Positions 1 to 11,761 of a stretch of DNA of 64,000 nt are shown here, piece by piece. The DNA comes from Hymenolepis diminuta (Eukaryota > Platyhelminthes > Cestoda > Cyclophyllidea > Hymenolepididae). The notes under the pieces were generated by a model, which saw only the letters and a list, made by a program, of their open reading frames with translations, searched no databases and was not told where the DNA came from. Made by a program: the position numbers and the translations under genes. The stretch covers positions 581,376 through 645,375 of the forward strand of contig CAADRB010000026.1 of NCBI GenBank assembly GCA_900708905.1, read 5' to 3'. How positions within the stretch are numbered: the first letter of the stretch is position 1; each line of letters starts with the position of its first letter.

Positions 1-941
1 CACAATTGCTCGGATTCAGAATGAAGAGAACATAAAGTTTGATATATGAGATTGATTAGAGACCAAGTTAGCCACGAAAAACAGTATTGAGAAGCACAAC
101 AATCAAAGCATTTGTTCCACTAGGGAAAAATCCCATTCAGAGAATTTTATAAGTCCTGCCTTCTAGTAAATATCGTCATTACAAAACAAGACAGACAGGA
201 CATGTTAATTAACGTTTATTTACTTGATTGGAAAGATGAAAAACATAGACGATGAAAGGGGGAAGCGTAAGTTGACGAAATAAAAAAATGAATATTCCGA
301 TCAATCAAGAGGTCGCCGCTAATCATGTCTGATAAAATTTGAGAAAAATGAAGTGTAGCGATCCTAGGGCAACTTACAACTGGTGCTGATGCAGGTCTTC
401 TCAGGTGATGGATTTTGGACCATCATTATATCATTTTTTATCAAGAAAAGAGTATCCTCATTGGGAAGTCAAATCAAATATCTGTTGTGCACTTAAATCA
501 AGCTCACAGGCTTCAACTATTGCAAGCTGGCCTATCAACAAACTAAAGAATTACAGACAAAAAGTTCTTACTGATGTAACACTATTTCCTTAATAAAGGG
601 ATCTGAGCAGTTGTAGTCATTGCAAAACCTCACAAAGTATTTAAAGATATCAATTTATACCACCACCTACTTGTCAGTAGAATTGAGGAGGAGTCAGTTT
701 TCAAGATTAACTTCCCATTAATACTATGAATGGCAGGCAGTCACGAAGAAAATCTACCAGATACATATTTCCTAAGAGAGGAAAAATCATTGAGTAAAGC
801 TAATAAGTGACTTGCTACCAATTTAATATTATTTCCAGCATTTAAATAGAAGAGGTTGTGACAATGCTTGTTAAATTACTGGAATATTTCAAGTGAAAGT
901 TCAAATGTACAATTTACTACATAAGAGAGGTGATCATAACT
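1..941. other. Intergenic, no gene recognised
   Basis: This stretch lies downstream (3') of the minus-strand RWDD4-like gene and probably includes its 3' UTR. The longest open frame (405-593, plus) has no recognisable motif and no splice-consistent extension. I see no RNA gene or repeat here. A minus-strand AATAAA (TTTATT at about 214-219 on plus) exists but is about 700 nt past the stop codon, so I do not assign it. Confidence 0.5.
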
Positions 942-1672
942 TTAAGACGTTGAGTCACCTTGGACTCCTGTTTGTCGGAGATGTTTGATAACATCCACCC
1001 AATTCCACCCCCGTGGTAGATTACCATCTGAATCGAAACGATTTATTTGCCTTCTTTTCTGAGCTTTCGTCAACGCAGTATCTTTTTTACCTTTCTTTGC
1101 CTAAAATTGGTGTTAGAAAACAAAACCTAGAAGTCACCTCCATATCTTCAGCCACTACTGATTCAAATGCTCGTTCTTTCGGTCGCTTTTTGGCATCTCT
1201 TATTTGCTGAGCGTATGTTTCAAAGTTATCTCTAAGATGTTCAATCAAAGTAAATGTGTGGGACTCTCCAACATTTTGGGAGGCTATTTCGTTAAGTTCG
1301 CTCAGTAGAGATTCCTGTAGGACACGAGGCATGTTTAGATTGCAAAACTCATTGAAATCGATTATAGGTGGGATGTACGGATAATCCAAGGGCCACGTTA
1401 TATTGACAACGAAGGATTCAAGTGTCCCTGGGGTTCCTACCTACCCAAAGAGCCAATAGCTAAAAGAAAATTGCCTCACTCTAAATTGTATTTTGTAATC
1501 ATCCGTAATATTTATCTCTTCAGATGTATATATGGACTCTAGCACGATCCTTTCTTCCTAAAATAAAAACCGGATTTACCTCACATGAAAAAATTATTGA
1601 AAAACGTAAAATAATAACTGCCAACAAACGTAACATTATATATATACATAAACATACAGCTCTGGGATCCAT
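942..1672 (-). CDS. RWDD4: RWD domain-containing protein 4-like (RWDD4)
   Basis: Complete four-exon gene, 184 aa (human RWDD4 is 188 aa). Exons on minus: 1672-1658, 1557-1480, 1440-1138, 1100-942; every junction is GT-AG and phase 0. Introns are 100, 39 and 37 nt. The RWD fold spans about residues 6-115. Visible landmarks are LESIYTSEE (residues 11-19), the YPYIPP motif at 51-56 that marks RWD domains, and LLSELNEIASQNVGESHTFT near the end of the domain. The last exon carries the RWDD4 signature tail: a basic KAQKRR stretch followed by PRGWNWVDVIKHL (161-173). The family is small and poorly studied; RWD domains are protein-interaction modules, and a specific role cannot be read here. The start ATG is in a 15-nt exon (MDPRA); it is chosen because it is in phase, ends at a good GTATGT donor, and gives the expected length. 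The first exon is the least certain part. Confidence 0.88.
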
Positions 1673-4600
1673 AACAAACGTTAATAAGTTTCTAATTAAT
1701 TCAATATTTAGAAGAGGTGATCTATGTAGTCCACAATTAAATTTCGTCCAAGGTCATATATTACTAGCTTTCAATATTCAGAAAATTTATTTGACAATCT
1801 GACAAACTTATCAGCATGACGACTAACGCCAACGGGCAAAATAATTTACTTAATTCTTCATATTTAAATTTTGATTACATTTTTTAACGTTTAGTTACTC
1901 ATTTAAAAAATTCCAACTACCTGGCCCTAGGAAGAGGTAAAAGGAGTTGCAACAAGAACGACGATTTTCATTTGCTTATGTAGAAATGAGTATGCAATAA
2001 ATGATTGGCTGCTTGATTAACCGACAACTGAAATGATGGTTTCTTCGCTTGTGACCTTACATACCAATCTTACTTATGTAAGATATATATAGCTTACATT
2101 GCAATAATCAATAATTCACTGCAAGAGGGATGACACACACTAGTTAATTTCGAGAGTATTGAAAACAATTATTTGGGCTTCCAAACAAAATTCGATGTAC
2201 AATGACAATTTAAATTATAAAGCGCGTATCAATAAATTTATAATTTAACACGAAATATATCATAAGATGTTAATATTTATATAAACATACATAATCATAA
2301 GCATATGCTTATATGCCGCGATCACGCATTGAAATATCAAAGTCGTCAAGGTTACATCAAATCAAGGATCATTCACAACAATAATTAATTTTTATTATTA
2401 CTCAATTTTCTGATGCTAGAACGATATTGAAATCTAGTACCGACAGGAGAGTAAGAGTGTAGAACTGTCTATATTTGTCTTGGTTGTTTTGAATACTTTA
2501 CAACATGTGTAAATATTTGCTCCTTTGAAAGCTTAGCAAGAGTTTGGAGTGCTCTAGATGCAACTTAACAAAACATGTTTTATGACAAGAAAAAAATGTC
2601 GTATTGTTTTTGTAAGATTACCAGTACACATAAATTTGTTTCAGAATGTGAAAAGAGGATAAATGTGCCTTCCATTCTTAACAGATACAGTAGAACGAAT
2701 TAGTTCTTTCTTTCCTAATTTGAAAAGCTGTTTCTGTTACCTTTATATACAAATTTATACATTAAAAAGGTAAAATGAAAATACATTTTATGGTATAAAT
2801 TTGCCCATTTACAAACTTATCATTATAATTATTTTTAAGGTAACCGTTTCGACAACATTTTAAAGTTGTACGGGGGGGTGGTGTTGCTTAAAGCATTAAC
2901 TAAAATAATTCTTTGAGCTTGCCTAATTCAAATTCTTTTCATTTAGTACATTTAATGAACAATTCCAATGTTTCCTATTCGTTTTGTGAATTTCCTGATG
3001 GCGTCCTTTTATGGTTTACCTTAATTCATTTATAATGAGAGCAAATCGCGAAACATGAATATTTTCAAAATGTAGACTTACTGAGTTTCCAGAGCATGAG
3101 TTTTGCAGATTTTGCAGACACGAGAAACCCATCTTCATGTTCGAATAATGGTCATACCTAATATATGTGTCAACTAATAAAAAAGACGATTAAATATGTT
3201 ACGCATGTGGAGCAAAGAGGTTTTTTAGTTCTTTGGCGCCGAGAGTAGGACCTGGTTCCTCAAATGTATTGAAACAACTTGGTAATTTTTTTTCGCAATC
3301 CTATTCAGTCTTGCTGTATTGTGACCTGTCCTGTGTGTGTAGGCAGATTAGTTCGGATCTGAATCTTCAGTCACTCGTGTCAATCTCGAATTTGATTGCT
3401 AGTGAAATGCCTGTGTGTTCGTGTCAATCATGTCCACATAATATTTAGATGTTAGAAATTAGTTTTCGGGATCCACAATTTCTTTGTGAAGTATTCAAAT
3501 GCCATGTGTGTATTTTCTATTTTTATTTTGTACGGATGTCAGTGAATAGCTCTGCCCTCAGTGCACCTATAATAATGTTAAAGTAGGCGAAAAATGTTCA
3601 ATATATGGATCTTTCGAATCCGAAACATCTTTGATGGTTTTCTCCACTAATAATTAATGTATATAATATAATACCTTATCCACCAATAATGTGTATAATC
3701 AGGCAAAGTTTTCATTGAGCAGTTCTATTAGAAGTAGAAAACAAAGTAATCTCAATTTTAAAAATTCATCTCAAAGTAGTCTCTGTGTAATGTTGGGCAT
3801 GTCTTTGTATAATCCTTATTTATCAAATGATAAGCCTCTAAATTACCCAATTCATGTATATATTCCAATTTAATCCTTACACATCAAATGGGATACATAG
3901 CAATATTTCTCAAGAACCGTTATTGACCAATATCGCACCCTCAATAGAACCTCTTTTAATCTGGCAAATAAATTGCACTCTATCAAGGGATATTCAACCT
4001 GCGGTTGCAAATTCCTTAAGAGAAGGAAATGACACATTTCCTTGCAGGTATATCCTCCAAACTGCAAATTTCTTCATTCCGACAGAAGTGAGATTATTGC
4101 GGTTTATGATATTCTTGTTCAGAAAGGTTGGTTTATCAGTTGTTTAGTTACTTTCTCTTCTTTAATTAATATTTCTTGACATTTTATCCGTTCAGAGTAA
4201 GGAATGGAACAGGCGAGGCAGTGGAAGTCGAGCTGGAGCTTTTACCACGCCTCGGAGATATGAGAAGTATCAGAAGTCAGGGAAAAGATGTCTTGAGGGA
4301 AGTTGGCTAGTCATAGCCATGATATGCGAAGTTATGTGAAATGTATATATAACCAGTCAGTGTTATACATATACCCGAAGTTAACCGAGTGGAGAGCTAT
4401 GGAAACATATTTAATAGTAATAACATTACGTATGGGAGTCGGATTCAATAATCGCATGTCGCAGAGGGAGACTACACCAGAAAGAGAAAATCAACGCAAA
4501 CATCAATAGACTTAACGTTTTTGTTTATCCACAAATATGTAGCGGAGAAATGTCTGATTTATGACATGTAGGGGAGTTGGGACACGAAATGTTCTTCAAG

Positions 4601-6780
4601 CATGACGATTTGATTTGGATTAAGGAGATTGAAGAATGACATTTAAGTTTTGAGGGTCAGACTACACCAGTTCACTGCACCCTCTGTGGGCCTGTCATTG
4701 CCGTTGTCAGTGTCATGTCATCTACATTTTGGCGTCCTGAGATAATTCTGGTAGGTGTTATTTGCAGCCCTTGATTTGGATAGAGGAAAAGGTTCTGATG
4801 AAAAATCATCATACTGCTATCCCTCTTGTTGACTAGAGAGTGGTTAACGAGTGCCGTTGGCTACTGGATCCAAATCGCATCGACCTCGTCATCTTTAACT
4901 TAAAAAATGTTCACGCCATCGACGACCGTGCAGTAGTCTAGAAGAATCACCTACCCAGTAGTAGAATAGACTGCTATCAGTTGTCACTATTTGGCAGATA
5001 AGTATGAAGTATTCACTGATCAAGTAGAATTAATTGTGTTGTACAACTGGATTATGCAGTTAATTGCTAATGGCAGCACAACTAACTACACATTTATGGT
5101 TAAGCCTAGTTTATACGATTCATATAAATTAAGCGTTTTGTCAAACATTCAAGTCAGTGTTAAAAAGGCCATTCGTTCAAATTAGACCACTTATAATGAG
5201 AGAAGTCACAACAAGCATGGGGCTAAATCACAAAAGTTGAACTTGTAGAACATTTGAACAAGCTATTGGAATTTCGTCTACCAAAATTGGATACACCTAA
5301 ATCTGCGCACTCAGAAATTCGGTTAAGATAGCTTATTGGTGGCCGTGGAGATGGAAGGTGAAATTTAGATTATGAATTCTTCTAAGAATTCTATTTCCAG
5401 CTTTACTGACTACTAATAACTGAGTCATTGATCTGTTTTTAGCTGAGTTTGGGAATATATATGTTATGATTTTTTATAAATTAATTATATATAATTAATT
5501 TTTTATATTTTAATTAACAGGAATATATTAGCCGGTTTTGGAAGAAGAGTGTATGCTCGAAGGTGCCCCTGGGTTATATCTCCAGTCACTTCAGCACTCT
5601 CGTAACGATAATTTTCCCCTTTTCTAGAGAAAAATACTTTCTCAATCTACCGTTGAGGATGATCTCATCCACTTATTATTATACAATGTCAAGCACACTC
5701 CTACACCCTCAGAGAGTATTTCCACTTCAGTAAGTTGAAAGATGACTTTCTCTATTTGTTATAAGCTTGAAGCTTCTTGTGTTTTAACTCTGTGGCTTAT
5801 CTTTCTAGGCTCTCTATTGGGGCATTACCACCTAAGATCTGTTACATGACTGGATGGCGGCACGTACAACACAAGATGACCAGCTTTAGGTAAAAATTCC
5901 ACACCACGAAATAGCTTGGCAGATGAGCTTTTTAAGTAATGGATGAATACATATCTAACGATTCTTGCTACTACTTCTGTTTTTTCTGTTGATGAAATGT
6001 TATTTGAGGGAATTGATGTTCCTTACTCTATCGATAAAATTGCTAATGCTAGACCTTCCGCTTTGTGATATATCTTTTTTCTTCCTACCTATATTCTTTC
6101 GTGTATCTATCACTCCCACTTCCAATTAACTCGGTGGATCACATGTTAAACAATAGACGGGTTCATATCAAGGAATTGCTGCACTTGGATCCCTTAATGA
6201 AATATCCTTCATTTTGACATTCCATCCTCTGACAATGAGGCTAGTAAGACGAAGCCCTCTCATTCCTTTAGAGATTTACATTTGTATCCTTATTGGTTCC
6301 TTTTCCCTCACCCTCACCAAACTGTTTACATATTAATATCATGGGAGAACTTTTCCTTATTCTCTTAGTGTAACGTCTTTCATGAGAAATGATATATCTT
6401 TTCCCCTTGCTCCTGCATTTTTCTACCCTCTCTTATATCTCTCATTTTGTTATCCCTTAATGTATTTGCATGTTAGAAAATAGATGTTCCTTGCTTTTGT
6501 TATGATTCCTCAAATTGTCTTCACTCTACTATAACCTTGGATAATGTACTTTTGGCGTCCTCTACGTATGCATTTGTTATTAAATTACTATTCAAACGTT
6601 TACACAAGGTAAGTCATGTGCATGATCTTGTTATGCGACTTGACTCTTTCTCATCCCAAAATGGTGACTTTGACAGCCAATTCATTCCTAAATATTAGTT
6701 ACCACGATGGCCAATTTCCTGCTGAATTGGTAACAGGATAACAACAAGGTCCTCCTTTATCGATTTATGTTCCTTGTTTC
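1673..6780. other. Repeat-rich intergenic DNA, no intact gene
   Basis: This is the region upstream of the RWDD4-like gene. It contains short open frames (for example 3233-3448, 3854-4147, 4303-4509, 4991-5185), none of which matches a family I know or joins by splice sites into a longer product. The 4.6-6.7 kb part is pyrimidine-rich and may be decayed transposon sequence continuous with the Gag-like remnant that follows, but I could not identify a reverse transcriptase, integrase or endonuclease motif in it. Confidence 0.45.
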
Positions 6781-6799
6781 GCCTTTACTCATAATGTGA

Positions 6800-7260
6800 C
6801 TAATCTAGTTTGCCATATTGGAGCTATGTTTTCAGGTATCCATCATAAACGGACAGGAACAGTAATCTCATCTGCTATTGATAATATTTATCAAATCCTT
6901 AAAACAGAGACCTTTTTAAATAGCAAACGGTACGTGAAAATTCTTAACGAAACCTTGGGAGACAAAGAATCTTCATTTTCTTTTCCACGCACAAGATATG
7001 GCGATATTCATGGACATGAGTCTCAATACCGTGAAAGGCATCTTCATGTTAAAGCTCCCTGATCATGTTCAGAAAATCCTCATCAATGAGTCCATTTAGT
7101 ATCTAGCGGTCCATGCATATGAAATTATGGAGAGACAAGAAATTACAACTGTTGTATCCCAGTTTGATCAATTTCCTGACGTCACGTTTCTACAGTAGAG
7201 ACAACGATTGAGGAAGGACTTCAATGTCAAGATGATGACAGAGATAATAATTAGCTAAAA
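6800..7260 (+). pseudogene. Degenerate Gag-like fragment of a Ty3/gypsy-type LTR retrotransposon
   Basis: Two plus-strand frames carry Gag-like blocks that line up in order but are separated by a frameshift near 6960-6980. The first frame has LKTETFLNSKRYVKILNETL (about 6897-6956). The second has HAQDMA, then LKLPDHVQKIL, then YEIMERQEI, with at least two internal stop codons at about 7090 and 7195. The arrangement GD(K/R)xPS...LP(D/E)xVQxIL...A(D/Y)EIMER is the capsid C-terminal pattern of flatworm Ty3/gypsy Gag proteins. In retrotransposons Gag forms the particle that packages element RNA; this copy is broken and cannot do that. No protease, reverse transcriptase or integrase follows, and no flanking LTR pair is evident, so this is a relic. 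The family assignment rests on motif recall, not on a search. Confidence 0.55.
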
Positions 7261-8302
7261 TCAGCCAATCCAGAGTGATACATTGAAGTTACCTCCATCT
7301 TCGCATCTCCATAAGCCAGCTATGCCTGACTTCCTAAAATTCAACTGAGTTCTCAGATGCATATACCATCAATATGATGATGATGATACCATCAATAAAT
7401 TTGACACCGATACTAAAAATATCTCCACAGTTCGATGAGGCGATGAAATCAGCTACATACTGCACGCACAACCACTGACCCTGTTGTATCAGTGATAACG
7501 TCTTTCATACTATATGATATTGTTTTATCTTCCTGCTTCTGTGAAAAGCCTTGTTTTTTATCCCAATCCAGTCTATCGCTGTCATTCGTCCTCACCTCGG
7601 GGACAGTTGTTGAAGAGTGAATAGATTCCTCAAAGATCTCCTGATGAGATATCATTATTTAATGCAGAACTCTTGAAAAACTTATTCATCTTTCTGCTCT
7701 GATGTCTTTTGTGTCCTTCTTCATACTTTCATTTTCTATTTTGATACGTGTCTGCTTAACGTATGGTTGTGGTACACGTTGTACCAACTATTGGTAGTGT
7801 ATTGTTTTATTCACTCCCTCCTCGTTATTTTTGACTTGATATTTGGAACTGGTCAGTGGACGAAACCGTTTAGACAGTAATTATGGAAGATAGAACATGA
7901 TCTAGCTTTTAAAATAGTTATTAAAGGCTTGACTGTGAGATAGTCAAAATTACATAGTTTATCGCTGTTCTATATGGGGTGAATTGAGATCTTGCATAGA
8001 GCAGAATACTGTAGGGTAATTATGTAGTGTGAATCTGCCCAACCCTGAAGGTAAAAGTAGGGAGTGGCCGGAATTCATCTAAGTTTACTTATCAATATGT
8101 TATATGCACGCGCTATAATTTCTTCGTGTGACGTCAGACATAATCGTCAATGCGTAACTGGATGTCCAAAGCAGGATTTTTGGATACTTTGATACGTGAT
8201 GGTATAACAAACAATATCGGTAAGTGGAACACGGCATTGTGTTAAATTGTACTTACAATTGTCAAGCTAAGATAGTCACAAAAATGTCAGTTTGTAACGA
8301 AA
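7261..8302. other. Intergenic, no gene recognised
   Basis: Lies between the Gag-like remnant and the first ~330 bp repeat. It includes a short ATGATG/CATCAA low-complexity stretch at about 7364-7395. A 68-residue minus-strand frame (7449-7655) has no motif I recognise. Nothing else could be supported. Confidence 0.45.
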
Positions 8303-8636
8303 TTGCTATAGCCAGCAGATGTCTGTCATCACCTACCGATTAGAAATGATCAACTGGCGATAAGATCTTCACTACAGTGTCTACAAGCGGTCCCGCTGTG
8401 TGTTTGTGTGTTTAAACATAGATACCTAGACAGGTGTCGACCATCATGCCGGCACCCCGACGACGAGACATGACTGACATCTAACGAAGAAATGTTTTGT
8501 ATATAAACCTAATTTACTTATTAATAAATTGGGCCAGCTTGTTTGCCACCTCCGAACTGATCTAGCGACATGAGCGGCTTGACTCATTCCAAATATTCTA
8601 TCGGTGTGGCCCCGATAGACCCCAACGTTATAACAG
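8303..8636 (+). mobile_element. Dispersed ~330 bp repeat, copy A (LTR-like or MITE-like)
   Basis: One of four related copies in the window (others 13027-13350 plus, 13578-13889 minus, 62949-63271 plus). It begins TTGCTATAGCCAGCAGATG and ends CGTTATAACAG. In the middle it has TGTTTTGTATATAAACC, a TATA-type core, followed about 20 nt later by AATAAA. Closely spaced TATA and polyadenylation signals are typical of short LTRs. The outer ends form weak inverted repeats (TTGCTATAGC against GTTATAACAG), which would instead suggest a non-autonomous DNA transposon. No coding capacity. Copy A is almost identical to copy C over about 230 bp (three differences seen by eye), while B and D are more diverged. 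Confidence 0.75.
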
Positions 8637-9771
8637 AAACCATAGTGTGACAATTCATTGGATAGTTCGTACAATACCATGGATACTGTTTCAATATCTT
8701 CTCGGCCTTATACATGACTCTCATTCAAATTTTAAATATTAAGTCGCTTCTTATTTAATGTTGTACACTAGGACTATGTCAACACTACTGTCATGTTAGA
8801 TAGCCTCGTTTCTAGTACTTATTAGGATATAGTTGGTACTGACTCTCTGAAAGAGGAAACAGTTTTGTATTCACTCAAAGATATTTCCTCAAGTTAACAA
8901 AGGCCATATATATTCACTATTTATTTATTTTTTACTTAGATTGAATTTTAAAGGTTAACTCATTGCCGAACCCGCATAATAAAAAGAATGATGGACAATT
9001 TCGAGGTTATCAGCAGGAATTTCTCATCTTGGTATATGTTTTGCGGATATCCTGTCATTTAGGTTTACATATGTGATAGTAAACGGGCATCCTATCCACA
9101 TACAGTGAATTTATATCATTCTCAACTTCACGTATCGGAATATGTTCATGCATTCATCAACAGGGACATAGTCAAAACACAATGCATAACATTAAAAGAT
9201 AAAAGGCCAACAAATACTTAATGACGTAATATATCAGAGGTTACATATTCAATAAAAACTCCCAGCAAATGAAGAATAGAGGATGAAGAAATAAGATCGA
9301 TAAACGTCTACTAGAAAGGGCTCAAAAGTTTCAGAAATTTATCAATTTAAATAATGTCACAAAGGTCCAATGAGGTCAAGTAGAGGTCATGTAATAAAAT
9401 GTATCGTCTTCAATGTTGGATTCTCATTTTTGAACTAATACGGTTGCCACTTAAAGTATGTATATAATGTATATATAATGTAATATATGTATACTGATTT
9501 TAAAAAGATTTTGAATATTACGGATAACCGAATCATAATAATCACTCAACTACAGCCCTTCTTAATTTTCAATTTTTCTTTAATTGATCAAAAGTTTATA
9601 TTGTAAATGAAATTACATGACATTTTAATTTTAAATGCCATTTTTGCACATATAGCTGTATATTTATATCAAATGTATATAAGCATCAACTTATGTAAAT
9701 TATCTATTTTGGAGGTCAATCAGTTTGTAAAGAGCATACCAGAGACGTAGAATCGTCCACAAGTCGCTAAT
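8637..9771. other. Intergenic region upstream of DIM1
   Basis: AT-rich sequence without a supported gene. It includes a TATATAATG-rich simple tract at about 9458-9495. The 3' part is expected to hold the promoter and 5' UTR of the DIM1 gene. Confidence 0.5.
9677..9684 (+). promoter_or_regulatory. Possible TATA box for DIM1
   Basis: TATATAAG lies about 90 nt upstream of the DIM1 start codon, followed by non-coding sequence that would be a short 5' UTR. The local DNA is AT-rich, so chance occurrence is quite possible. Confidence 0.25.
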
Positions 9772-10200
9772 ATGTCATACATGCTAACTCATTTGACGAA
9801 TGGATGGCAGGTAGATCAAGCTATCTTATCTGAAGATGATAGACTTGTTGTAATCAGGTTTGGACATGACTGGGATCCCACTTGCATGGTCATGGATGAA
9901 ACACTATTTCAAGTTGCCGAGTTAATCAAAAATTATGCTGTGGTGTATTTGGTGGATATTGCACAAGTTCCTGATTTTACGAAGATGTATGAGTTGTATG
10001 ATCCATGCACTACAATGTTCTTCTATCGCAATAAACATATCATGGTGGACCTTGGAACAGGAAACAATAATAAAGTCAATTGGGCCATTTCAAACAAAAA
10101 GGAGTTCCTAGATTTAGTAGAGAGTATCTATCGAGGTGCACGCAAGGGCCGTGGTCTAGTTGTCTCTCCAAAAGATTACTCCACTAAATATCGCTATTAA
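9772..10200 (+). CDS. TXNL4A: DIM1 / thioredoxin-like U5 snRNP protein (TXNL4A)
   Basis: Complete 142-residue protein in one uninterrupted exon, exactly the usual length of DIM1/TXNL4A/U5-15kD (Dib1 in yeast). The family has a thioredoxin fold and is an essential component of the U4/U6.U5 tri-snRNP in the nucleus, where it helps hold the spliceosome before activation. Hallmarks seen: GWQVDQAI at the N-terminus, VVIRFGHDWDPTCM, KMYELYDPCT, FFYRNKHIMVDLGTGNNNK and the invariant C-terminal RGARKGRGLVVSPKDYSTKY. Cys38 and Cys79, which form the disulphide in human DIM1, are both present. The CXXC redox motif of true thioredoxins is absent, as expected. The start is the first Met of the conserved MSYML. 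It stands alone between repeat-rich intergenic regions. The only unusual point is the lack of introns in a region where other genes are split. Confidence 0.97.
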   Translation: MSYMLTHLTNGWQVDQAILSEDDRLVVIRFGHDWDPTCMVMDETLFQVAELIKNYAVVYLVDIAQVPDFTKMYELYDPCTTMFFYRNKHIMVDLGTGNNNKVNWAISNKKEFLDLVESIYRGARKGRGLVVSPKDYSTKYRY

Positions 10201-11761
10201 TTTTACGCTGTATTTAAATTTTTATCATTTAACGCCTTCATAAAGTATTTATTCCATTCCTTTTATTATGTTCTACACCAGCAGCATAGTACCGCATTGT
10301 GCTAGTTGAATGTGAGTACTTTTACGGTTTTCTATGTTATGTTAAAATGTGCTTTTGTTTTGTAGATCTAGACACTGTCATTTCGCTATTTTTTTGTATT
10401 TTCTTTGCCCTTTTAATAATCAATTATTCATTTGTTTTGCTGAGTGCATGGTGAGTTTTATGTTTTTTCTTATGAATTTACAGACAGGATATAATTCCAT
10501 CAATTCAAATTTTCGTCTTTAATGATGAGATTAAATATGGACCAATGAATTCTCCTTTTTTTCTCGTTAGACTATCCGTATTTTGTTTTTTTATATCTAC
10601 CAATAGAATTGTTTCACGTATCATTAATCCTTTCTATGTATCTTCGGAGAAGTCCATGTTTTGTTTTTATCGCTCGAATAGGTTTATTAGCTGTCAGTTT
10701 ATGCGAAGTTGGCTAGTGCCTCACCTCTAGTGTTATTTGAGGAGCGTTAGAAAATTCGAAGTTAGGTTATAGGCACAGCTATTTGACAACTGTGGGGAAA
10801 GAGCAAAAAACTAGACTGTTCCAGGTAGATGTCGGTGTTACTATTTGTAAAGCTACAGAGTTAAATAAAAGATTTGTAAGCATATTTTTTTCATGAGAAG
10901 TAGTAGAGAAAGAGGCGGGGGGNNNNNNNNNNNNGCAAACAAGAAGGTAGTTGGGATGTCGCAGGTAGAAACAGGTTGGAGGAGCTGGCTGTGGGAATTG
11001 AAGAGGGGGCCGGGCAACCGTGTGAAAATTGGAGTGTTGGAGACGGGTTTTATAGCATTACGATTAGCAAAAACCATAGAAGAATAGTTAAAAAGAAGGG
11101 GAATTTTGATAAACACCTAGAGGTAAGCGTCTGGCGACTAAGAAGCTAATAAGAAACATCTGGATGTCATCTGAGTCTTCCCAGGAATTCTGCAGACTTG
11201 TCGAGGTATATATGGTTGAAAAAGTCAGCCATGGGCAACTCGTGAAAATTTAAATTGAAAGTGATTTTATCGGGCGTAGGTCATCATACAATTTCTATAG
11301 AAGGTTAGTTAGTTGATAACCTTTCCTCATCTCTTTTTCAGGCTATATCTACTTACGATCTTCATCACGGAAGAAGATGGGGAAAAGGTAAGACCGTGGT
11401 TAACAGAGTTTATTAGGGAAGGATCGGAAACCAGGCGAGGGAGAGAGTGGGTGAGTAAAGGATGATGGGTGGGGGGTGTATATACATAGTTTATTGAAAC
11501 GAACCGTCCAAAGTCTTGGGTCCACGGCGAGTGATAAGTATGACATCAGGGCGGCCCAATGCCATGTAAGTGATCACGGTGAGTGCGATAGTAAGGTGTG
11601 TCTGAGGCCATGTGGGGTCTCGCCAAGTCACATTACTTCTATCAATTTTATGGGTTTAGTAAATAATTGGGAAGGGGGACACAGGTCATTTGGCAAAATT
11701 TTAGTAGAATACGAATTTGTTTTCAATTGTGATCGAAGATAATCTTAACTGTAAATGTGTA
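10201..11761. other. Intergenic region downstream of DIM1
   Basis: The first few hundred bases are T-rich and probably contain the DIM1 3' UTR. No clear polyadenylation hexamer lies close to the stop. From about 10890 the sequence becomes purine-rich and runs into an N gap. Between 11100 and 11760 I see no gene or recognised repeat. Confidence 0.5.
10923..10934. other. Assembly gap of 12 Ns
   Basis: Twelve undetermined bases directly follow a purine-rich tract ending in a G run. The gap length may be arbitrary. Any apparent open frame across it is not meaningful. Confidence 0.99.

Noticed and set aside
3854..4147. 97-codon plus frame followed by a possible acceptor at about 4195
   Set aside because: No recognisable family, no donor/acceptor pair giving a longer consistent frame, and the minus strand is open too; treated as chance.
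4600..6700. Possible pol region upstream of the Gag-like relic
   Set aside because: I could find no reverse transcriptase, RNase H, integrase or endonuclease motif in any frame.
7449..7655. 68-codon minus frame, polar and protein-like in composition
   Set aside because: No motif, no supporting exons on either side, next to decayed transposon sequence.
8303..8636. Hammerhead ribozyme in the ~320 bp repeat
   Set aside because: The core CTGANGA...GAAA arrangement is not present; CTGATCT/CTGATCC is followed by the wrong bases.
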